Shown here: piece after piece, positions 40,876 to 48,788 of the stretch
How the letters are laid out: each line of letters opens with the position of its first letter
Numbering within the stretch: position 1 is the stretch's first letter
DNA from: Bog-532 sp963833835
GTDB lineage: Bacteria; Actinomycetota; Actinomycetes; Streptosporangiales; Streptosporangiaceae
NCBI GenBank assembly: GCA_963833835.1
Contig: CAWHZI010000004.1
Coordinates: 248,001-312,000 of the forward strand
Length of the DNA stretch: 64,000 nt
Direction of reading: 5' to 3'
Program-made: the position numbers and the translations under genes
The notes under the pieces: model-generated
Told to the model about the DNA's origin: nothing
Seen by the model: only the letters and a program-made list of their open reading frames with translations
The model's database searches: none

Positions 40876-42204
40876 TCAGAGCTGGCTGGTCGAGTAGCGG
40901 GTCAGGCCGTACTTGGCCGCGATCGGGTTCCACAGCGCCACAAACGCGGCCTTGTCGTTGCTGGCCTGGACGTCGGGGGTGTTCGACGCCGCGAAATTGG
41001 CGTCGTTGTGGTCGTTCTGGTGGCAGCCGTGGGACACCTCGTCCTGCGCCCACTTGCCGAGGTCCGTGTCCACCGTGGCCGACGCCTGCCAGGCCCCGGT
41101 CAGTTCCCGCAGCATGGCCGCGGGCAGCGTCGACCGGCCGGACAGGTGAGCCAGCTGCTGGAGCAGCTTCTGCCGGCCCGTGGCACCGTCCTGGAATGCC
41201 TTCGGCGCCTGGCTCAGGCCGGACGTGCACTGGTTGACCGCGCCGACCGCGTTCACGATCGCGTCCCGGTCGGTGACGCTCTGCCCGAGCAACGAGGCCA
41301 CGGCGCTGGCCGCGGCGCGCTCGTTGGGCGCGGCCGTAGCGGCCGGGGCCGACGTGGTGCTCGTCGGCTGGGCCGCGGCGGCGCTCGTGCCACCCAGCCC
41401 GTGGAAGGCGTGCACGATCAGCACCGCGGGCACGACCAGGACCGCCGCGATCAACAGGAACAGCCCGATGACCAGCGGCGGGCGCTGACGCGGCTGGTCA
41501 CCGGCCGTCCGGCTCTCGGTGATCAACGGAAGGGCAGGCGGGGCCTGGTCCCACCGCGGCTTCAGGCCGACCTCGTTCACCCAGCTGGTGCTCAGGTTCG
41601 CCGTCTCCCCCGGTGGCGGGGGCGAGGGCGGCGCCGGCGGTGACCCGGTCGGGAGCGCGTACTGGGCCGGGACCGGCGGGTAGGACGGCCCGGCCGCCCG
41701 GTTCTGCGGCAGTGGCCCCGAGCGATCAGCCACGGGCGGCCCGGCGCGATTCAGCGGCTGCGGCCCCGAGCGGTCCGGCGGCGGCGGACCCGGGCGATCG
41801 GCCGGGGGGTAGGCCGGCGGCGGCTCAGCGGGGGACGGCAGCGGGGGTGGCGGATAGGCCGGCCCGGTGGGCGGCGCCGCAAAAGCAGGCGGGGGGGCGA
41901 AACTGGGCGGGGTGACCAAGCCCGGCGACGGGTAATCCGGCTCCTCCCAGCTGGCCGGGGAGCGCGGGGCCGGGGGCCCCGCAAACGCGGGGGGCGTCGC
42001 GGACGCGGGGGGCTCCGGGGGCGGACCCCCGGGTCGCGTCTCGGCCACCTGGCCGGGCCGGTCGAGCTCGCGGGAAGCCGCGGCGTGCTGGCCCGTTACG
42101 CCCGCCTCCGTGTCGGCGGCGGCGTGGCCGCAGTTGCCGCAGAACCGGATATTCGATGCCAGCCCACTGCCGCACTGCACGCAGTATCGCGGGTAACCCC
42201 CCAT
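40876..42204 (-). CDS. Zinc-ribbon, proline-rich, single-pass membrane protein
   Basis: 442 residues from ATG 42204 (AGGAG upstream); the longer open frame upstream is not protein-like. The N-terminal zinc ribbon is YCVQCGSGL then RFCGNCGHA. About 200 residues rich in Pro, Gly and Ala follow. A membrane helix is at about residues 247-266 (PLVIGLFLLIAAVLVVPAVL). The extracytoplasmic C-terminal domain is helical with conserved-looking Cys (VNQCTSGL, VSHGCHQND). Function unknown. Divergent from the IYGD-repeat protein gene. Confidence 0.75.
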   Translation of the reverse strand: MGGYPRYCVQCGSGLASNIRFCGNCGHAAADTEAGVTGQHAAASRELDRPGQVAETRPGGPPPEPPASATPPAFAGPPAPRSPASWEEPDYPSPGLVTPPSFAPPPAFAAPPTGPAYPPPPLPSPAEPPPAYPPADRPGPPPPDRSGPQPLNRAGPPVADRSGPLPQNRAAGPSYPPVPAQYALPTGSPPAPPSPPPPGETANLSTSWVNEVGLKPRWDQAPPALPLITESRTAGDQPRQRPPLVIGLFLLIAAVLVVPAVLIVHAFHGLGGTSAAAAQPTSTTSAPAATAAPNERAAASAVASLLGQSVTDRDAIVNAVGAVNQCTSGLSQAPKAFQDGATGRQKLLQQLAHLSGRSTLPAAMLRELTGAWQASATVDTDLGKWAQDEVSHGCHQNDHNDANFAASNTPDVQASNDKAAFVALWNPIAAKYGLTRYSTSQL

Positions 42205-42664
42205 GCGTCTCCTGGTCCACTCGGCGACAGGTCGGCTCGCCGGAGGCGGGCCGCGGGCACATGAAGGCTTCGCCACCTCCAGCTGCCGGTGCGGATTGCC
42301 CTCGGGCGAGCCAAGCCAGCATATTTGCTGAACCCCGATCGAGAGGGCTAATGCGCCCGTTCGGGGACAGACGTGACGCCCGGTCACCGGCCGCCGAACC
42401 CATCCGCTACGCGACCTTGTCGGGCCTACAGCCGGGACGTACGCTTCTTCTACTGTGCTGTCGTCGGAATGCGGACCTTGCCCTGGTCGCAACGGGTCGA
42501 CGAAAGTCCAGCATGTGGACCGATTCGGGTCGCACACCGCTTCGATACCCGTCATGATCAAGGACAAGACGCACTCAAGCGCCAGATTTCTGCAAGTAAA
42601 CCCGTGGATCGGTACACCTCGGGCACGCGCTCTGCGTCTCTTAGAGGACAGCTGAGGAGAAGAC
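42205..42664. other. 460-bp divergent intergenic region
   Basis: It separates the zinc-ribbon gene (minus) from the IYGD-repeat gene (plus). Short frames exist but have no ribosome binding sites or recognisable content. GAGGAG at 42653-42658 serves the GTG start at 42665. I see no clear operator; its length suggests complex regulation or a long leader. Confidence 0.5.
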
Positions 42665-43126
42665 GTGAACGTGAAAAAGGCCGTGGCCACCGTCGCAGGC
42701 GCCATCGGTGTGCTCCTGCTTGCGGCTGTCGTGGGCCTTGGCCACCTCGCCAGTCACCCCGGTAGCACTCCGGCCCGGGCGACCCTGACCGCGCACATCT
42801 ACGGCGACAGCGTCAACGTCCCGGCCAGCACCTCCAGCACCAGCACGCCAAGCACCAGCAGCTCATCCAGCCAGCCGAGCTACGTGGACAACAGCTCGTC
42901 CTACACCAGCGTCTACGGCGACGACGGTTCGGCCAGCCCGGCGTCGAGCGATGGCAGCGGGATCTACGGCGACGGGACGAGCTCGATCTACGGTGACGGC
43001 TCCAGCTCGTCGAGCGGGATCTACGGCGACGGCTCCAGCACCATCTACGGTGACGGTTCGAGCTCGTCCAGCGGGATCTACGGCGACGGCACCACCGGGG
43101 TCACCGCTCAGATCTACGGCGACTGA
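42665..43126 (+). CDS. Secreted or membrane-anchored IYGD-repeat protein
   Basis: 153 residues from GTG 42665. Residues 5-30 are one hydrophobic segment (signal peptide or anchor). The rest is almost only Ser, Thr, Gly, Asp, Tyr and Ile. The motif YGD occurs eight times (seven IYGD, one VYGD), often as GIYGDGSS, and the protein ends exactly in QIYGD. Spacing shortens toward the C-terminus to about 8-12 residues. I know of no described family with this repeat. Asp/Gly turns could bind calcium, and regularly spaced Ile-Tyr could form a beta-solenoid or amyloid-like fibre; both are guesses. Confidence 0.75.
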   Translation: MNVKKAVATVAGAIGVLLLAAVVGLGHLASHPGSTPARATLTAHIYGDSVNVPASTSSTSTPSTSSSSSQPSYVDNSSSYTSVYGDDGSASPASSDGSGIYGDGTSSIYGDGSSSSSGIYGDGSSTIYGDGSSSSSGIYGDGTTGVTAQIYGD

Positions 43127-43151
43127 CGCTCCCCAGCTCAGCGGGCTGAGC

Positions 43152-43517
43152 TCAGCGGGCCGGGCGAAGCTCGGTGGCGGAGTTGTGTGCCTCTTCCAGG
43201 GCGGCCGTCATCATGTCCGCGGCCTGCCCGGCGGCGTTGAGCGCCTCCATCACCTCGGTGACCGACAGGTCCGGGTCCGCACCTGATCCGTGCCTGACCT
43301 GCCCGTCCTCCTGCTGAGCGACCAGGAATCGGGCCAACTGCTCACACAGCTGCGGCAGCCCCTGTCCCATCAGGCCCAGGCTGGCGATGATGTCGCGGAC
43401 CTCGTCCGGGCTGCCCAGCTCGCCGCCGCCGTGCGTCAGATGGTTCAGCGCGCGGATAGCTTCGGCGGCCTGGGTGGCGATCTCGCGCGGAGTCATCGTG
43501 CTGGTCAGCTCGGTCAC
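43152..43517 (-). CDS. Small helical protein, function unknown
   Basis: 121 residues from GTG 43517, preceded by GGAG at 8-nt spacing. Two helix-rich segments: REIATQAAEAIRALNHL and SVTEVMEALNAAGQAADMMTAALEEA. It has no signal peptide, membrane helix or known motif. A short GCTCAG/CTGAGC hairpin separates it from the converging IYGD-repeat gene. Composition and codon use look genuine. Confidence 0.6.
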   Translation of the reverse strand: MTELTSTMTPREIATQAAEAIRALNHLTHGGGELGSPDEVRDIIASLGLMGQGLPQLCEQLARFLVAQQEDGQVRHGSGADPDLSVTEVMEALNAAGQAADMMTAALEEAHNSATELRPAR

Positions 43518-43857
43518 TGGCCTGTCTCCAGCGGGCTCGGGGCCGGAACCTGTTCGGGCATCTGTCTCCTCGGGGGTACGCGGCTCGGGACCGCGAAGGC
43601 CGTACCGGCAGGCACCTGACGAAAAGCGTTCACCAGTACGATACGCGACGATCGGGGGCGGGCGGGGGTCCAGCCGACGGACGACTTCCTTGGCGCCGCA
43701 CATTTACGCTACCCGCGTTGGGCCTGAGATCAACCTCGCTCCGCAGACAGCAATGGGGACCGGCTTCTCTGGTGCTGGCGTAGCGGCTGCTCTTGTGCTG
43801 GTCGGAAGCGTGTTGTCTCATGAGGACTACTTGACCCAGCAAAGGAGATGGGTAGCC

Positions 43858-45348
43858 ATGACCGTCACGATCGACGCCAGCGTTAAGGACTTCACGACCA
43901 CTACACGAAAGCTCTTCATCGACGGCGAATGGGTGGACGCCGCGTCGGGGAAGACATTCGACACCCCGAACCCAGCCACGGGCGAGACCCTGGCCCGGGT
44001 GGCCGAGGGTGACGCCGAAGACATCAACCGGGCCGTGCGGGCCGCGCGGCGGGCGTTCGAGGAAGGGCCGTGGGGCCGGATGACCGCCTCCGATCGCGGC
44101 CGCATCATCTGGAAGATCGGCGATCTGATCCTCGAGCACGCCGACGAGCTGGCTCAGCTTGAGTCGCTGGACAACGGCAAGCCGGTCGCGGTGGCTCGCG
44201 CCGCCGACGTCCCGCTCGCGGCCGACCTGTTCCACTACATGGCCGGCTGGGCGACCAAGATCGAAGGCAACACGATCAACATCTCGGTGCCCTACATGCC
44301 CGGGGCCAACTTCCACTCGTACACGCTCCGGGAACCGCTCGGCGTGGTCGGGCAGATCATCCCGTGGAACTTCCCGCTGCTGATGGCGGCGTGGAAGCTC
44401 GGGCCCGCCCTGACCACCGGTAACTGCGTCGTGCTCAAGCCGGCCGAGCAGACCCCGCTGACCGCGCTGCGGCTGGCCGAGCTCATCGCCGAGGCGGGCG
44501 TGCCCAACGGCGTGGTCAACGTGGTGCCCGGCTTCGGCGAGACGGCCGGCGCCGCGCTGGCGGCCCACTACGACGTGGACAAGGTGGCCTTCACCGGGTC
44601 GACCGAGGTCGGCAAGCTCATCGTCCAGGCCGCCGGGGCCAGCAACCTGAAGAAGCTGACCCTGGAGCTGGGCGGCAAGAGCCCGAACATCGTCTTCGAC
44701 GACGCCGACACCAGTGCCGTGGAGGGCGCGGCCAACGCGATCTTCTTCAACCACGGTCAGTGCTGTGTCGCGGGTTCCCGCCTGTTCGTGCAGGAGAACC
44801 GGTTCGACGAGGTGGTGGACGGGGTGGCGGAGATCGCCAAGTCCATCAAGCTCGGTTCGGGCATGGAATCGGACACCCAGATGGGCCCGCTGGTCTCGGA
44901 CGAGCAGCTGCGCCGGGTCACCGGCTTCCTGGACTCCGGGGTGAGCGACGGTGCGACCTACCTCACCGGCGGTAGCCGCTTCGGCGACCAGGGCTACTTC
45001 GTCGAGCCCACCGTCATCACCAACACCCGCCCGGACATGAAGATCGTCCGTGAGGAGATCTTCGGCCCGGTCGTGGTGGCGGCCCCGTTCAGCAGCCTGG
45101 ACGAGATCGCGGCTCAGGCCAACGACTCCGACTACGGGCTCGGCGCCGGGATCTGGACCAAGGACATCTCCAAGGCGCACGCGCTGGCCAAGAAGCTGCG
45201 GGCCGGCACGGTCTGGATCAACTGCTACAACGTGTTCGACGCGTCCCTGCCGTTCGGCGGGTACAAGCAGTCCGGCTGGGGCCGGGAGATGGGCCACGAG
45301 GCCCTGGAGGCCTACACCGAGGTCAAGGCGGTGACCGCGCAGCTGTAA
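43858..45348 (+). CDS. NAD-dependent aldehyde dehydrogenase (second copy, DhaS/betaine-type)
   Basis: 496 residues; AAAGGAG is upstream of ATG 43858, while the frame is open upstream without relevant sequence. Motifs: GQIIPWNFPLLMAAWK, LELGGKSPNIVF, catalytic Cys at 302/303 in NHGQCCVAGSR, and SLPFGGYKQSGWGREMG near the end. It resembles general aldehyde and phenylacetaldehyde/betaine aldehyde dehydrogenases and differs from the ExaC-type enzyme at 34115. It is monocistronic and ends at a hairpin shared with a converging TetR gene. Confidence 0.95.
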   Translation: MTVTIDASVKDFTTTTRKLFIDGEWVDAASGKTFDTPNPATGETLARVAEGDAEDINRAVRAARRAFEEGPWGRMTASDRGRIIWKIGDLILEHADELAQLESLDNGKPVAVARAADVPLAADLFHYMAGWATKIEGNTINISVPYMPGANFHSYTLREPLGVVGQIIPWNFPLLMAAWKLGPALTTGNCVVLKPAEQTPLTALRLAELIAEAGVPNGVVNVVPGFGETAGAALAAHYDVDKVAFTGSTEVGKLIVQAAGASNLKKLTLELGGKSPNIVFDDADTSAVEGAANAIFFNHGQCCVAGSRLFVQENRFDEVVDGVAEIAKSIKLGSGMESDTQMGPLVSDEQLRRVTGFLDSGVSDGATYLTGGSRFGDQGYFVEPTVITNTRPDMKIVREEIFGPVVVAAPFSSLDEIAAQANDSDYGLGAGIWTKDISKAHALAKKLRAGTVWINCYNVFDASLPFGGYKQSGWGREMGHEALEAYTEVKAVTAQL

Positions 45349-45368
45349 CGGCTTTTTAATTATCGTGC

Positions 45369-45394
45369 GGGGACCGGCTGCGGGGCCGGTCCCC
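45369..45394. terminator. Bidirectional hairpin between aldehyde dehydrogenase and TetR genes
   Basis: GGGGACCGGC and GCCGGTCCCC form a perfect 10-bp stem with a 6-nt loop between two converging stops. On the plus strand a TTTTTAATTAT run at 45354-45364 precedes it. Confidence 0.75.
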
Positions 45395-45412
45395 GGCACG
45401 CGTCCGGCCGGG

Positions 45413-46141
45413 TCACGCGTCCGGACCGCCGGACGCCGCGGCCCGCTGGGCCAGGCCGTTGACGTAGAGATCGACCAGCATCCCGAACTGCACGTCGTTG
45501 TCCCACTGGGCGAAGTACGGGGCCACGGCGGTGATGTTCGGGAACTGGACGGCCGGCAGCGAAGCGAGGTAACCGCTGACGGCGCTGGGTGAGACCGATT
45601 CCCGGCTGTCGTCCGAGCCGGTCACGGGCTCGGCCATCTCGTCCATGGTGAACCCGTTGACCAGGGCGAACAGCAGCAGATAACCGGACACGGCCAGGTC
45701 GTCCGGCACCCCGCCCGCCCGCAGGATGGCCACCACGCTCTCGGTGTAGCGGAGTGCGCGCGGCCCCATGGGGATCCGGCCCATGGAGATGGCGACCAGA
45801 TCCCGGTGCCGCAGGATCGTCGCCCGCTGGTCCAGCGCGACCTGCTTGAGCTGCTCCTTCCAGCGGGCGCCCTGTGGCGCGGGCACCTTCATCTCGCCGA
45901 TGAGCTGGTCGAAGACCAGGTCCAGCAGGCCGTCCTTGCTGCCGACGTGCCAGTACAGCGAGGCCGGCCCGGTGTGCAGCGCATCGGCCACCCGGCGCAT
46001 GCTCAGCCCCTCGAGCCCCTCGCTGTCCAGGACCTTGATCGCGGCTTCGGTGATCGCCTCCACCGTGATCGGGTCCCGCCGGGCCCGGCTGGGCCGCCGC
46101 GGCGATCGCTGCCAGGGCGGCGGTGGAACTTCGCTCGTCAC
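45413..46141 (-). CDS. TetR-family repressor of the adjacent MFS exporter
   Basis: 242 residues. After a basic N-terminus, the helix-turn-helix spans about residues 26-72 (EAAIKVLDSEGLEGLSMRRVA, then GPASLYWHVGSKDGLL). The TetR_C-type ligand domain follows. It is divergent from the drug exporter gene, with three phased GAAC-NNN-GTTC inverted repeats between them, so it most probably represses the exporter and itself until a ligand binds. Confidence 0.92.
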   Translation of the reverse strand: MTSEVPPPPWQRSPRRPSRARRDPITVEAITEAAIKVLDSEGLEGLSMRRVADALHTGPASLYWHVGSKDGLLDLVFDQLIGEMKVPAPQGARWKEQLKQVALDQRATILRHRDLVAISMGRIPMGPRALRYTESVVAILRAGGVPDDLAVSGYLLLFALVNGFTMDEMAEPVTGSDDSRESVSPSAVSGYLASLPAVQFPNITAVAPYFAQWDNDVQFGMLVDLYVNGLAQRAAASGGPDA

Positions 46142-46195
46142 GCGAACAGCGTACTACCCACGAACAGAATGGACATAGAACGCACGACCATGCTA

Positions 46196-46234
46196 GAACG
46201 TTGTTCGACGAACATCGTTCCAGGAACGCTGTTC
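46196..46234. promoter_or_regulatory. Three phased TetR operators
   Basis: GAAC-GTT-GTTC (46196-46206), GAAC-ATC-GTTC (46210-46220) and GAAC-GCT-GTTC (46224-46234) are three perfect 11-bp inverted repeats exactly 14 bp apart. Isolated GAAC half-sites occur nearer the TetR gene at 46144, 46162 and 46178. They lie between the divergent TetR and MFS genes. Confidence 0.75.
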
Positions 46235-46281
46235 GAGAGTGATGAAGCTCAACCCCGAGCATCCGACGAGGAGGAATGACA

Positions 46282-47727
46282 ATGAGCACGCGAACGCCGG
46301 CCCAGGTCCAGGGCCCGGTTGCCACCGGGGGCTACCCGCGCCGCTGGTTTGCGGCGGCGGCGATGACGGCCGCGGTGCTGATGGACATGATCGACGTGAC
46401 GATCGTCAACGTGGCCCTGCCCACGATCCGGCACGATCTCGGCGCGAGCGCCACCCAGCTCGAATGGGTGGTGTCCGCCTACATGCTGGCCTTCGCCGCG
46501 GTCCTGATCACCGCGGGCAGCCTGGGTGACCTGTTCGGGCGCAAGCGGCTGTTCCTGGCTGGGATCGCGGTGTTCGGGCTGGCCAGCCTGGGTGCGGGCC
46601 TGTCGCAGACCGCGAGCGAGCTGATCGCCGCCCGGGTGGTTCAGGGGGCCGCGGCGGCGGTGATGACCCCGCAGTTGCTGGCCACCTTCCGGACCATGTT
46701 CAGCGGCCGGGAGCGGGGCCAGGCGTTCGGGATCTACGGGGCCGTGCTCGGCTTCGCCTCGGCCGTGGGCCTGCTCCTGGGCGGGGTGCTGACCAGCGCC
46801 AACCTGTTCGGCTGGGGCTGGCGCTCGGTGTTCTTCGTGAACATCCCGATCGCACTGGCGTCGCTGGCGGGTTCGGCCCGGCTGATGCCGGAAAACCAGG
46901 AACGATCGCCCGGCCGGGTCGACTTCGCCGGGGCGGCGCTGCTCACCGGCGCCCTGGTCGCGATCGCCTACCCCCTGCTGGAGGGGCGCAGCCTGGGCTG
47001 GCCCGCCTGGTGCTGGGCCCTGCTGGGCGCGGGGATCGCGGGGCTGGGCCTGCTCGGCCTGATCGAGGCCCGCCGCCAGCACACGAGGATCGCGCCGCTG
47101 CTGCGCACCCCGCTGTTCCGGATCCCCGCCTTCACTACCGGCCTGATCGTCCAGCTCGCGTTCGGGGTCGGCATCCAGGGGTTCTTCCTGGTCTTCACCC
47201 TGTGGCTGCAGACCGGACAGCACTACTCGCCGCTGCGGGCCGGGCTGACCGCGGTGGCCTTCAGCGTGGGCAGCTTCGCGCTGGCCCCGCAGGCGGCGCC
47301 GCTGGCGCAGCGGTTCGGCCGGCTGGTGCTGGCCCTCGGTGGCCTGCTGTTCGCGGCGGGCGTCATCGGGGTCGCCGTCGGGGCGCACCACGTCGGCACC
47401 GGCACCAACCCCTGGCCGCTGGTTCCCGGCCTGGTGGTGGCCGGTGCGGGCCTGTCGCTGCTGGTCATCCCGCTGGTCAACGTGGTCCTGGCCGCGGTCC
47501 CGGCCGAGGCTGCGGGCGGGGCGTCCGGCCTGTTCAGCACCGCGCAACAGCTCGGCGGGGCGATCGGGGTCGCGGTGGCGGGCGCGATCTTCTTCGGTGA
47601 CCTGGGGCAGCACTCGTTCCAGGCCGCGTTCGTGCACACCGCCCCGTACGCGGCGGGGGCCCTGCTGATCTGCGCGGTCCTGTCCCTCACCCTGCCCCGG
47701 ACCGCGAGCATCGACGAGGGGATGTAG
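46282..47727 (+). CDS. MFS drug exporter, DHA2 (EmrB/QacA) family
   Basis: 481 residues from ATG 46282; ATG 46276 is only one base from AGGAGGA and thus less likely. Fourteen hydrophobic segments. The family motif DVTIVNVALPTIRHDL lies in the first helix, and GDLFGRKRLFL in the first cytoplasmic loop. It exports hydrophobic drugs or dyes by proton antiport. Expression is probably induced through the divergent TetR repressor. It converges with the PPOX gene with a 3-nt gap. Confidence 0.93.
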   Translation: MSTRTPAQVQGPVATGGYPRRWFAAAAMTAAVLMDMIDVTIVNVALPTIRHDLGASATQLEWVVSAYMLAFAAVLITAGSLGDLFGRKRLFLAGIAVFGLASLGAGLSQTASELIAARVVQGAAAAVMTPQLLATFRTMFSGRERGQAFGIYGAVLGFASAVGLLLGGVLTSANLFGWGWRSVFFVNIPIALASLAGSARLMPENQERSPGRVDFAGAALLTGALVAIAYPLLEGRSLGWPAWCWALLGAGIAGLGLLGLIEARRQHTRIAPLLRTPLFRIPAFTTGLIVQLAFGVGIQGFFLVFTLWLQTGQHYSPLRAGLTAVAFSVGSFALAPQAAPLAQRFGRLVLALGGLLFAAGVIGVAVGAHHVGTGTNPWPLVPGLVVAGAGLSLLVIPLVNVVLAAVPAEAAGGASGLFSTAQQLGGAIGVAVAGAIFFGDLGQHSFQAAFVHTAPYAAGALLICAVLSLTLPRTASIDEGM

Positions 47728-47730
47728 GTC

Positions 47731-48126
47731 CTAGGCGGCTGGCCCGGTGGCCTTGTCCACCACCAGCCGGACGACGACCCGGACCGCTCCCGGGCGGTCC
47801 GGGCCCGGGTCCCGGCCGTCGTACTTCCACGACAGCTGGGTGTCGAAGCGCCGGCCTACGTCGGGGGTCATCGACACCCGCCCCCGCAGCTCCACGTAGT
47901 TCTCCGGGTCGGCCGAGTCGATCACCGACACGCTGACCCGGGGATCACGCACCATGTTGCGGTGCTTGCGGCGGCCCTCGACGGTGGAGAACAGCACGTC
48001 AGCGCCATCACGGCCGAGCCACATGACCGAGGTCTGCGGGCCTCCGTCCGGGTTGACCGTGGCCAGCACGGCGTAGTTCCGGCCGTCGAGCAGCGCCAGC
48101 GCCGCCGGGCTGAGCTCGAATCCCAT
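47731..48126 (-). CDS. PPOX-class split-barrel oxidoreductase (F420- or FMN-dependent)
   Basis: 131 residues. The pyridoxamine-phosphate-oxidase-like barrel is recognised by YAVLATVNPDGGPQTSVMW at residues 18-36, FSTVEGRRKHRNMVRDPRVSVSV, and NYVELRGRVSM. Actinobacterial members often use F420 and reduce biliverdin or other small molecules, but cofactor choice cannot be read here. Monocistronic. Confidence 0.88.
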   Translation of the reverse strand: MGFELSPAALALLDGRNYAVLATVNPDGGPQTSVMWLGRDGADVLFSTVEGRRKHRNMVRDPRVSVSVIDSADPENYVELRGRVSMTPDVGRRFDTQLSWKYDGRDPGPDRPGAVRVVVRLVVDKATGPAA

Positions 48127-48174
48127 GCCGGCACCGTAACAGGCGGCGGCAGGCTCACCGCCAGCGCTCGCGAG

Positions 48175-48772
48175 CTACGGAACCTTGCTGTCCCCGAATC
48201 CGGCGGCTCGCTTCTGAGCCAGCGGCCGGATCGACTGGATGAAGTCGTCGCCGTTGTACGGCTGGTTGGCCTGCAAACCGGCCGGGGCGGGGGCCAGCGG
48301 ATAGATAATGTCGGCCCCGCCGGAATCCGGCTTGAGCCACAGCGCCATGAGGCCGATGGCGGCGAACCGCAGATCCCGGGCCTCGTACGTCTCCGCCCCG
48401 ACCGGGGTCAGCGCGGCGACTCGCGGCAGGGCCTGCGCGGTCGCTTCCACGAACGGCCCGTAGTTGAAGTTGGCCAGCAGCGTCGCGTTCCCGGCGTCGT
48501 CCGTCTGCACCTCAGCCGCGGCGACGGTGGCGTCCCCGCTGGCGATGAGGTACCGGAAGCCGGTGAAGACGGCCGAATCCAGTCCCTGGCCATCGGCCAC
48601 CGCGTCAGCCCGCAGGTCGTAGACGGCGCGTGGCTGGGCTATCTGCAGCGCATCAGCGCCGACGCTGTGGCGAGTGCGCGGTCAGGGGACTTTTGCGGGC
48701 CGAAAGCCGGTCCAGCCCGCCCTGGACCAGGGTCATCCCATTCGTTGGCTGAGTAGCGAATCGAAGCGGCAT
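48175..48772 (-). pseudogene. Hypothetical protein gene interrupted by a frameshift
   Basis: ATG 48772 has an excellent GGAGGGTGAGATC upstream and opens MPLRFATQPTNGMTLVQ, but this frame stops at 48653. The adjacent frame, open from just below the TCA at 48682-48684, reads SVGADALQIAQPRAVYDLRA and continues to the stop at 48175. It has no start of its own before GTG 48600. A single extra base between 48656 and 48681 would explain it, giving a protein of about 199 residues. Function unknown; it directly follows the propeller-protease gene. Mutation and sequencing error are both possible. Confidence 0.6.
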
Positions 48773-48788
48773 GATCTCACCCTCCAGG

